A stretch of DNA of 20,508 nt. Origin: an uncultured Desulfovibrio sp. GTDB lineage: Bacteria > Desulfobacterota > Desulfovibrionia > Desulfovibrionales > Desulfovibrionaceae. Where the stretch lies: the NCBI GenBank assembly GCA_910587035.1, contig CAJUMQ010000031.1, forward strand, positions 1-20,508. Reading direction: 5' to 3'. Below the pieces are notes generated by a model that did not search any database, was not told the DNA's origin, and worked only from the letters and a program-made list of their open reading frames with translations. Shown here one piece after another: positions 14,944-20,508 of this stretch; the first letter of the stretch is position 1; each line of letters opens with the position of its first letter. The position numbers were made by a program, and so were the translations under genes.

Positions 14944-15512
14944 ATACTGTTCTTCCATTCCTGGGCCAGAGAAATTATCTGCAAGGCACTACAATGCTGG
15001 ATGCTCTTTTGCGCAATATTTTCCAACCGCATCATTTTACTTTTAAAATCAGAAAACCAGTTCTCTCCAATCATATAGAGATCTGTGCACAGGATCCGGA
15101 AAACTGCCATGCATTTCTCAAGACCCCGGATAATTCCCTTTATATACGTCAATTATCTTTTAAACCTCCACTTGCGCGCGAGGAATGGGCTGAGGAACCT
15201 GTAAGTACCAGTATTCAAGAAATAGCCGCCGGCTATTATCTTTCTGCCTCTCCGTATCCCCTGATTCCCTCCCTGGTCTGCGCCTTCAAATATATTTTAC
15301 TCAGTCATTATCCGCTTCCTGGAAATACGGGGAATGCCCACTGGGCATTCGTCGGCCTGGAGGCAACAAAATGGAAAGGTAGTGCTTTCAGTCCTTTATC
15401 AATTGAAAATATCTTTTGCAAAAATGGACTTGGCCGCTGCGAATGCAGGGCGGAAGACGGTTTCTACGGCATCCTGTATTTTGCCTGGGCAGATTTTGGC
15501 ATTAAACAATGA
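14940..15512 (+). CDS. Unrecognised 190-residue operon protein
   Basis: It has a GTG start overlapping the previous stop (GTGA) and GAAAGG at 14926-14931, and its own stop overlaps the next ATG by 4 bases, so it is firmly part of the operon. I do not recognise the family. It is soluble-looking, rich in aromatic residues and Pro, with no signal peptide or clear membrane helix. Visible segments include FLGQRNYLQGTTMLDALL at the N-terminus and a C-terminal half with alternating hydrophobic residues that may be beta structure. A hot-dog fold dehydratase would be attractive in this context, because no dehydratase is otherwise present, but no catalytic motif can be pointed to. The function is left open. 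Confidence 0.8.
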   Translation: MNTVLPFLGQRNYLQGTTMLDALLRNIFQPHHFTFKIRKPVLSNHIEICAQDPENCHAFLKTPDNSLYIRQLSFKPPLAREEWAEEPVSTSIQEIAAGYYLSASPYPLIPSLVCAFKYILLSHYPLPGNTGNAHWAFVGLEATKWKGSAFSPLSIENIFCKNGLGRCECRAEDGFYGILYFAWADFGIKQ

Positions 15513-16438
15513 TCATCAGCAAAGTTGTCTCGGCTTTACCGTCAATTGTGGTTACCAATGCGGAAATTGCTCCGATTTGCGGATCGGATGAAATTTTTCT
15601 GGAACAAAAGGCCGGAATCTCCACCAGACATTTTCTTTCACCCACTGAAAACGAAACCTGGTTGGCCCTGCAGGCCTGCCAGGGTCTCCTGGATCACATC
15701 AGAGCCTCTGATATCGGCCTCTGTATCTGGGTAGGGCAGGTCAGAAAGCAGACAGTCCCCCATGCCAGCGCTCTCCTTCATGCCAGTCTGGAACTGCCGC
15801 AAAACTGTATCTGCCTTGACCTGGGGCTTGCATGTTCCGGTTATGTCCATGCCCTTGCAGTGGCGGATGCAATGATGCGCGCAGCAGTCATTGACAGCGC
15901 CATGGTAGTTACATGCGACCCATACTCGCGCATTCTGGATATGACAGACAGAAACACGGCGCCGCTATTTGGAGACGCAGCTACAGCAACATTGCTCCGC
16001 GCCAGTGGAACAGGAATCATACTTGGCAGAAGCGACCTCGGTACTGATGGAAAGGGAGCCAAATATCTTGAATGTTCTGCTGGTGGCCGCCTGCATATGG
16101 ATGGCAAGGGTATTTTTAATTTCGCACTCAGGCAAGTGCCAACTTCTGTAAGAAGATGTCTTTCAGAAAATTCTGCAAGTATTGAAGAAATAGATTATTT
16201 TATATTCCATCAGGCCAATGCTTTCATGTTGAAACATCTATGCAAAATAATGGCAATAGACGAAAGCAAATGCCCCATACGCATGCGTAATGTGGCAAAT
16301 ACAGTGTCCTCTTCTATTCCTCTGGTTTTGGAACAGTTAAAGCTTGAAAATGGCAATAGGCTCATCTTAAGCGGATTTGGAGCTGGACTATCCTGGGGCA
16401 CAATTTATGGAAGATATGAAGGCGGCACAGAAAGGTGA
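15509..16438 (+). CDS. 3-oxoacyl-ACP synthase III family enzyme 3 (FabH-like)
   Basis: 309 residues, close to FabH size. The triad is Cys109 (LACSGY), His234 (FHQANAF) and Asn264 (VANTVSSS), so it should be an active condensing enzyme. FGDAATA near 154-160 matches the family loop. It shares with KAS III-1 the DRNT-GDAA region, the HMDG-F-F stretch before the histidine and the FML residues after it, suggesting common ancestry within the cluster. The start overlaps the previous stop (ATGA), with only a weak ribosome site, so translational coupling is likely. Its ACP follows after 3 bases, the reverse order of the ACP1/KAS III-1 pair. Confidence 0.9.
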   Translation: MIISKVVSALPSIVVTNAEIAPICGSDEIFLEQKAGISTRHFLSPTENETWLALQACQGLLDHIRASDIGLCIWVGQVRKQTVPHASALLHASLELPQNCICLDLGLACSGYVHALAVADAMMRAAVIDSAMVVTCDPYSRILDMTDRNTAPLFGDAATATLLRASGTGIILGRSDLGTDGKGAKYLECSAGGRLHMDGKGIFNFALRQVPTSVRRCLSENSASIEEIDYFIFHQANAFMLKHLCKIMAIDESKCPIRMRNVANTVSSSIPLVLEQLKLENGNRLILSGFGAGLSWGTIYGRYEGGTER

Positions 16439-16441
16439 AAT

Positions 16442-16690
16442 ATGACTGAAAAAGATGCATTGGATATTATTACAGGTCTTGTGGAAAAAGTCTCTGGCAA
16501 AAGAAAAACCGTTCTCCTGGATTCTGACCTGCGTAAGGACAATATTCTCGATTCTCTGGATATTCTTATTTTCTTCATGGAATTCGAGAACATGACAGGG
16601 ATAGCAATACCGGAAACTGAAACATTGATCAGCGAAAATTGGTTTTCCGTATATAAACTCTGCCAGGAGCTTCTACGAAATCAAAAATAG
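16442..16690 (+). CDS. Acyl carrier protein 3
   Basis: An 82-residue carrier, the last gene of the operon. The phosphopantetheine motif is NILDSLDIL with Ser38. AAAGG before the ATG serves as ribosome binding site, and only 3 bases separate it from KAS III-3. The LDSLD form and the hydrophobic LIFFMEFEN helix that follows resemble ACP1 (LDSFD, LVSELEN). With KAS III-3 it mirrors the ACP1/KAS III-1 pair. It probably carries the intermediate made by KAS III-3. A large inverted repeat lies just beyond it. Confidence 0.9.
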   Translation: MTEKDALDIITGLVEKVSGKRKTVLLDSDLRKDNILDSLDILIFFMEFENMTGIAIPETETLISENWFSVYKLCQELLRNQK

Positions 16691-16715
16691 AAATATCTGT
16701 TCCGAAATTAAATTA

Positions 16716-16758
16716 TTGATGCTGGGATTACAATTTATATTGTATGCTACAGCATCAA
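16716..16758. terminator. Interrupted inverted repeat between convergent genes, likely bidirectional terminator
   Basis: A perfect 9-bp outer stem (TTGATGCTG 16716-16724 with CAGCATCAA 16750-16758) encloses an inner 6-bp stem (TACAAT 16729-16734 with ATTGTA 16739-16744). It sits between the end of ACP3 (plus) and the end of the ZIP gene (minus), where a shared terminator is expected. The flanking T tracts are short, so efficiency is uncertain. Confidence 0.55.
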
Positions 16759-16772
16759 AATCAGGGAAGCTC

Positions 16773-17582
16773 TTAAGAAAAAATCACATCCAGACACATC
16801 ATGCAGACAAAACCAAGAATCAGGCCAGTGGTGGCAGCGTCACCATTGCCTGAGGCATGGGATTCCGGAATGACCTCCTCAACGGTGACAAATATCATGG
16901 CTCCAGCAGCAAAAGATAATGTCCATGGCAAAATCGGCAAAGCGGCCGAAGCCAGCAATGCTCCCGTAAAAGCAGCCACTGGCTCAACTATTCCGGAAAG
17001 CTGGCCATAGAAAAAAGCCTTTTTTCTTGAATAGCCTTCCCGTAACAATGGCACAGAAACTGCCATGCCCTCTGGAAAATTCTGGATTCCTATTCCTGCC
17101 ATCAAAATAAAGGCCTCGGCATATTGAAAGTCGGGATCAATGGCCACAGCACCAAAAGCCACGCCAACGGCCAGAGCTTCGGGGATATTGTGGAGGGTAA
17201 TGGCCAGCACCAGAAGAAAATTTTGGGGTAGCCTGCTTGGCCTGCCATCTGCCACTCCGGCAGCCTGGTGAAAGTGCGGCAAAAGGTAGTCCAGCCCCCG
17301 CAGACAGGCAGCCCCAAGAATAAATCCTGAGCCCACAATCAGGCATGCGGCTTTGCCTGAGGATTTTTCCGCCAGTTCCATGGCCGGCAAAAGCAGGGAC
17401 CAGATGGATGCGGCAAACATGACTCCTGCCGCAAAGCCCAGCATTATATCAAGGCTTTTGCGGGTGAATTGCTTTTGCAAAAACACCGCCCCAGCGCCTA
17501 TGGAAGTGCAAAGCCAGGTAAACATGCCCGCAAGCAGACCCATTTGCAATGGGTGTTGCAAGAATTGTGGGATATCGATCAT
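16773..17582 (-). CDS. ZIP family divalent metal transporter (GufA/ZupT-like)
   Basis: A 269-residue inner membrane protein with about eight predicted transmembrane helices. It probably imports zinc or other divalent metals. The metal-site motifs are HNIPEA (131-136) in helix 4 and QNFPEG (167-172) in helix 5, where ZupT-like proteins have HNxPEG; the first His is replaced by Gln in the second motif, as seen in part of the family. A short His-containing loop (LPHFHQ, 101-106) lies between helices 3 and 4. The ribosome site AAAGGA (complement of 17589-17594) supports the ATG at 17582. It is convergent with the acyl operon and not part of it. Metal preference cannot be read from sequence. Confidence 0.92.
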   Translation of the reverse strand: MIDIPQFLQHPLQMGLLAGMFTWLCTSIGAGAVFLQKQFTRKSLDIMLGFAAGVMFAASIWSLLLPAMELAEKSSGKAACLIVGSGFILGAACLRGLDYLLPHFHQAAGVADGRPSRLPQNFLLVLAITLHNIPEALAVGVAFGAVAIDPDFQYAEAFILMAGIGIQNFPEGMAVSVPLLREGYSRKKAFFYGQLSGIVEPVAAFTGALLASAALPILPWTLSFAAGAMIFVTVEEVIPESHASGNGDAATTGLILGFVCMMCLDVIFS

Positions 17583-17636
17583 TTTGTATCCTTTAAAGAA
17601 GATTCAATCATCAGATTGTCTAAAAAAAATATTGAG

Positions 17637-17665
17637 AATATATAGAATGTTCGCGATTTTGGCAA
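17637..17665 (-). promoter_or_regulatory. Promoter of the ZIP transporter gene
   Basis: On the minus strand, TTGCCA (17665-17660) is followed after 17 bases by TATATT (17642-17637), giving a start near 17630 and a leader of about 48 bases. Within the leader a CAATC-4-GATTG inverted repeat (17605-17618) could be a small operator or hairpin. No Zur- or Fur-type box is recognisable with confidence. Confidence 0.5.
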
Positions 17666-17673
17666 TTACAAAC

Positions 17674-17814
17674 TAGTGTCGTGTCAAGCGACAATAGTCG
17701 CAAACCCGATCAGGGATTGCGCGCCGCCAGCGGCGGCGTGAGCAAAGCAAAAACCACGTTTTTTGCTTTGCGATCTTCATGTTTTTACGGCAGTAAGAAC
17801 ATGACATCTCACTA
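17674..17814. mobile_element. MITE-like non-coding element in a CTAG target
   Basis: The ends form inverted repeats: AACTAGTG (17671-17678) and CACTAGTT (17810-17817), with TGTCA/TGACA matching further in. Both ends carry CTAG (17673-17676 and 17812-17815), as expected for IS630-type insertion at CTAG with TA duplication. The interior of about 135 bases is built of hairpins: GCGAC-AATA-GTCGC (17688-17701), CGCCGCC-AGC-GGCGGCG (17722-17738) and a 12-bp stem (17742-17753 with 17760-17771). A 64-codon minus-strand frame crosses it but is not transposase-like. Absence of coding capacity suggests a passive element mobilised by a transposase elsewhere. Multiple genomic copies would be needed to prove it. 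Confidence 0.5.
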
Positions 17815-17945
17815 GTTCCAGACATGGAGAATGCATATTGGAATTGGATGATTTTCAACTGATACATGCCATATAGAAATCTTCTTTTCCGACGATAAGC
17901 ATAACAACAAGAGACAAGTAATAAAACATATTGTGTATTACCGCT

Positions 17946-18749
17946 TCATGTCATGTTATAGGCTGCACATAGTCCGAGCAAAATTGCGCCAGCCTGGGCT
18001 ATATTGAGAGAATCAAACCTTCTTGCAAGGGGGATGGTGACAAATATGCCACATCTTTTGGCTACTCCAGGTCTTATGCCCTTGTTTTCATTACCCAATA
18101 CCAGCACTGCCGGCAAATGCCACTCATGAGTGAAAGCATTTTCCACAGGCAACCCGGTATTGGAGGCAACTGCTGTGCCATAAATGGTGAGACCAGCTTC
18201 TTCTGCATCATCCAGGGCTCTGGCAAGATTGGTGACAATAGCCACAGGCAGTTTATTGAGGGCGCCTGCGGAGGAGCGCAAGGCACCAGCACCCGGGAGT
18301 GTGCTATTGTGTTTTGGAAGTATGATGCCGGCACAGCCAAGGGAATAAGCTGTGCGGCTTAAGGTGCCAAGATTGCCAGGATCCTGAATCTGATCCAGTG
18401 CCAGCACAAGTGGCAGCGGGGAAACTTTAACCATGTCGAAAATTTCAGAAAGAGAATGACTGTTTGTTTCAGAAAGTATTGCGATAACTCCCTGATGGTT
18501 TACATTACCGCAGTTTTTTTGACCATTCTGACAAAGCTCATCCAGAAATGCGATTTCGGCATATTCAAAAGGCAGGAAATTTTTTTGGCACATGGCAATA
18601 ATCTTCAAATCTGCGCCATGCTGTAGATTTTTCTTGCAATATATTTTTTCAATACGCTGTGGCGACTGTTCCAACAACTCCAGCACTGGTTTCAGACCTG
18701 GGGATACGCGCCCGGCAGCAGATTTATTTTCAAATTTAGAATTCTTCAT
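17946..18749 (-). CDS. TrmH/SpoU family 2'-O-ribose RNA methyltransferase (RlmB-like)
   Basis: A 267-residue cytoplasmic SPOUT methyltransferase using S-adenosylmethionine to methylate a ribose in rRNA or tRNA. The three family motifs are present: motif 1 DQIQDPGNLGTLSRTA (119-134), motif 2 VLGNENKGIRPGV (217-229) and motif 3 IPLARRFDSLNIAQAGAILL (239-258). Motif 3 has Arg-Arg-Phe-Asp where most members have a small Gly-containing segment before SLN, a mild deviation near the trefoil knot. The N-terminal 110 residues look like the RNA-binding L30e-like domain of RlmB. The start at 18749 is not backed by a strong ribosome site. It is divergent from the MltD gene with 36 bases between. Target nucleotide is not predictable; RlmB is the closest guess. 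Confidence 0.88.
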   Translation of the reverse strand: MKNSKFENKSAAGRVSPGLKPVLELLEQSPQRIEKIYCKKNLQHGADLKIIAMCQKNFLPFEYAEIAFLDELCQNGQKNCGNVNHQGVIAILSETNSHSLSEIFDMVKVSPLPLVLALDQIQDPGNLGTLSRTAYSLGCAGIILPKHNSTLPGAGALRSSAGALNKLPVAIVTNLARALDDAEEAGLTIYGTAVASNTGLPVENAFTHEWHLPAVLVLGNENKGIRPGVAKRCGIFVTIPLARRFDSLNIAQAGAILLGLCAAYNMT

Positions 18750-18785
18750 TATTAAGAGATCCCATTAGTGTAAGACAGGGAGAAA

Positions 18786-20429
18786 ATGATGCGATTGCCA
18801 CACCTGTGTAAAAATAGACATGCGGCCATATCCTTGATTTGCCATTGCGGGAAGATTTTTTTTCATGTTTTCAAAACACCAGCAATAGCCAGAGGTGAAA
18901 CTTTTGTTGGCCTGCTTCTTGTGGCAGCCCTGTTGCATGGTTGCGCGGCCAGGCAGGAAGTGGAAACTGTTCCCGCACCGGAGCGGGGAACAATTTCATC
19001 GCTGGATTCAGAATTTTCCCCAGGGGAGCGGAAGGCACTGGAAGCCAAAAAGGAAATTGACAAAAATGTACCTCCAGCGGAAATGGGTGACGTGGCTCTT
19101 CAATATAAGCATTATCTGCGCAAAGGGCGCAAAACCATGTGCGCGATATCCAAACGTTCGGAACCATATCTTGCCTATGCCCGTCAGGTATTCAGAGAAC
19201 GCGGCATGCCTGAGGAGCTGGCAAACCTCGCGATTCTTGAAAGCGGCTTTAAGGCGGATGCCGTTTCCCATGCCGGCGCTGCGGGGGCATGGCAATTCAT
19301 GCCGCAAACCGGTTTGAAATATGGCCTGTCCCAGGACTGGTGGCAGGATGAACGCATGGACACCTACCGGGCCACAGAGGCGGCCGCCGACTATCTGCAA
19401 AAATTATATAATGATTTTGGCGATTGGCCAACAGCCATTGCGGCCTATAATGCGGGTGAGGGCAAGATGAGTCGCGCCATGCAGGGTACTGGCGGCAAGG
19501 ATTTTTTCGAGGCCAAGGCCAAAAATCATGTGTTGGATGAAAAGGCACAATTGCGGGAGGAGACTCGTCAGTATGTGCCAAAATTCATGGCCATATCCAA
19601 AATAATGCGTAATTTGCCGGAATTGGGATTTGAAGATGTGGATCCGGATTCCGCCGAGCCAGTACGCAGAATGAAAGCCTATCCTGGCATGGATCTCCGC
19701 GCTTTTTCCGAGGCCTGTAATTTGAACTGGGCTGATTTTTACCGTCATAACCAGCACCACAAGAGAAACATAACCTGCACGGAACGGGAAACATTCATAT
19801 ATGTGCCAGAGCGGGCGCACAAAAAAGCCGAGGAATATCTGTGCACAAGCAAAACCTTTAGTTATGCCGGCTGGAAACCTCTAAAGGTTCAGGCCAATGG
19901 GGATTCTCTGGAAAAAATCAGCAAACGCGCGAATATACCTCTTGCACGGCTTAAGGCCGCAAATCCCGGTATGGGAAAATTGAAATCGGGCCAGATTGTC
20001 CTTGCGCCGGCCACAGTAAATATGGCAGTGCCGTCCAAAACCTCGCGCAGTGTGGCGTCCACAAAAGTTTCTGCGGGCTCGGCAGCGGCATCTGTGGCAA
20101 GCCATACAATTAAAACCAATGAAACCCTGTTTTCCATAGCGCGAAAGTACAATGTGGAAGTTGGCATGCTTATGGCCCACAATGGCATAGACAACCCAGC
20201 CAGATTGCGCGCTGGCCAAAGTCTGGCCATACCCGGCAGAAGATCCGGCAGCCGCCAGGGGCAAAAGGAAAGGCAGGCAAAGCAGCCTGTGGTTTACAAA
20301 GTCAGGGACAAGGACAACCTCTGGAAAATCGCCAGGAAACATAACATCAGCGTGGACGATCTTAAAAGATGGAACAAGGTTGATGAAAAAAGCCTCAAAT
20401 CCGGTTCCACCATAATCGTTTCGCGCTAA
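18786..20429 (+). CDS. mltD: Membrane-bound lytic murein transglycosylase D-like lipoprotein with LysM repeats
   Basis: 547 residues; cleaves peptidoglycan glycan strands, forming 1,6-anhydro ends, at the periplasmic side of the outer membrane. The lipoprotein signal ends in LLVAALLHGC with Cys53 as the lipidation site. The SLT domain (about 115-300) has catalytic Glu152 in LAILESGF, followed by AGAAGAWQFMP and the AAYNAGEGK motif. Two clear LysM repeats lie at about 440-484 and 502-546, and a weaker one at 366-409. The start is ATG 18786 or 18789, both after AGGGAG (18777-18782). The 52-residue pre-lipobox region is unusually long, with a second hydrophobic patch near 13-28. The gene is independent of the acyl operon. 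No terminator with a G/C stem is visible after it. Confidence 0.93.
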   Translation: MMRLPHLCKNRHAAISLICHCGKIFFHVFKTPAIARGETFVGLLLVAALLHGCAARQEVETVPAPERGTISSLDSEFSPGERKALEAKKEIDKNVPPAEMGDVALQYKHYLRKGRKTMCAISKRSEPYLAYARQVFRERGMPEELANLAILESGFKADAVSHAGAAGAWQFMPQTGLKYGLSQDWWQDERMDTYRATEAAADYLQKLYNDFGDWPTAIAAYNAGEGKMSRAMQGTGGKDFFEAKAKNHVLDEKAQLREETRQYVPKFMAISKIMRNLPELGFEDVDPDSAEPVRRMKAYPGMDLRAFSEACNLNWADFYRHNQHHKRNITCTERETFIYVPERAHKKAEEYLCTSKTFSYAGWKPLKVQANGDSLEKISKRANIPLARLKAANPGMGKLKSGQIVLAPATVNMAVPSKTSRSVASTKVSAGSAAASVASHTIKTNETLFSIARKYNVEVGMLMAHNGIDNPARLRAGQSLAIPGRRSGSRQGQKERQAKQPVVYKVRDKDNLWKIARKHNISVDDLKRWNKVDEKSLKSGSTIIVSR

Positions 20430-20463
20430 AATAGTGGTAGCGGGAAAAAATTAAAAAATTTTG

Positions 20464-20490
20464 TTGACAAAGTGGTGCTGGATGTATAGT
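20464..20490 (+). promoter_or_regulatory. Promoter-like sequence at the right edge
   Basis: TTGACA (20464-20469) is followed by TATAGT (20485-20490) with a 15-base spacer, shorter than the usual 16-18. A GC-rich GCGCAAGG follows just before the window ends, which would fit a stringently controlled stable-RNA promoter, but the transcribed gene is outside the window. Confidence 0.45.
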
Positions 20491-20508
20491 TTGTCATCTC
20501 GCGCAAGG

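Larger units (their letters stand above)
17583..17945. other. Intergenic region between ZIP and TrmH genes
   Basis: It holds the ZIP leader and promoter (17583-17665), the MITE-like element (17674-17814) and about 130 AT-rich bases (17815-17945) in which I see no gene, terminator or repeat. The TrmH-family gene ends at 17946 without an obvious terminator. Confidence 0.6.

Noticed and set aside
7227..16438. KAS III proteins as CerJ/DpsC-type acyltransferases onto sugars
   Set aside because: All three keep Asn as the third catalytic residue (Asn301, Asn303, Asn264), which fits condensation; the acyltransferase type has Asp or lacks the triad.
4970..16690. Aryl polyene, fatty acid or polyketide cluster
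   Set aside because: No KAS I/II, chain length factor, enoyl reductase, recognisable dehydratase or outer-membrane export gene is present; only KAS III enzymes, and these sit with sugar acyltransferases.
17673..17867. 64-codon minus-strand frame across the MITE-like element
   Set aside because: Most of it is made of hairpin-forming non-coding sequence and it has no transposase motif.
1..20508. CRISPR array or toxin-antitoxin/defence genes
   Set aside because: No regularly spaced repeats with unique spacers, and no protein with nuclease, helicase or toxin motifs; the only enzyme acting on DNA is the integrase.

Overview
The window reads as a Gram-negative bacterial chromosome: it has a lipoprotein lytic transglycosylase, a GDP-mannose pathway and canonical TTGACA/TATAAT-type promoters. 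Gene style and moderate GC suggest a Desulfovibrionaceae-like sulfate reducer, but this is an impression. No taxonomic marker gene is present and the host assignment is not proven.

Layout. (1) 1-54 is the 3' two thirds of a tRNA-Lys(TTT), followed by a strong rho-independent terminator. About 550 bases without a convincing gene follow, ending in a good sigma70-type promoter (569-597). (2) 646-3484 holds manC and manB, overlapping and co-directional, for GDP-mannose synthesis. (3) 3620-4597 is a complete tyrosine recombinase. Its upstream region carries three copies of a 17-bp palindromic motif and a hairpin that would enclose its ribosome binding site. (4) 4970-16690 is one dense plus-strand operon of 14 genes with a TTGACA promoter just upstream (4883-4911). 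The order is a two-part GT2 glycosyltransferase, ACP1, KAS III-1, ACP2, KAS III-2, an SDR ketoreductase, a GNAT-like protein, an alpha/beta-hydrolase esterase, a stand-alone amino-acid-type adenylation enzyme, a NeuD/PglD-type hexapeptide acyltransferase, a second GNAT, an unrecognised protein, KAS III-3 and ACP3. Most junctions are 4-base stop/start overlaps or gaps under 12 bases. (5) 16773-17582 (minus) is a ZIP metal transporter, followed by a roughly 140-bp MITE-like element in a CTAG site. (6) 17946-18749 (minus) is a TrmH/SpoU 2'-O-methyltransferase. (7) 18786-20429 is an MltD-like lipoprotein with LysM repeats. A promoter-like sequence lies at the right edge.

How it may work. The central operon has the pieces to prime, build, reduce, transfer and release short acyl groups on discrete carrier proteins: three KAS III with intact Cys-His-Asn triads, three carriers with the phosphopantetheine serine, and one ketoreductase. 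It lacks a chain-elongating KAS I/II, an enoyl reductase or a recognisable dehydratase. The NeuD-like and GNAT transferases and the glycosyltransferase suggest that the acyl groups (probably 3-hydroxyacyl) and possibly an amino acid are placed on a sugar. That would be a surface or flagellin glycan, in the manner of known glycosylation islands that combine FabH-like, ACP and SDR genes. KAS III-1/ACP1 and KAS III-3/ACP3 look like related modules at the two ends of the acyl block, while KAS III-2/ACP2 is of another type. This acyl-decoration cluster, lying downstream of a GDP-mannose operon and an integrase, is the candidate undescribed system.
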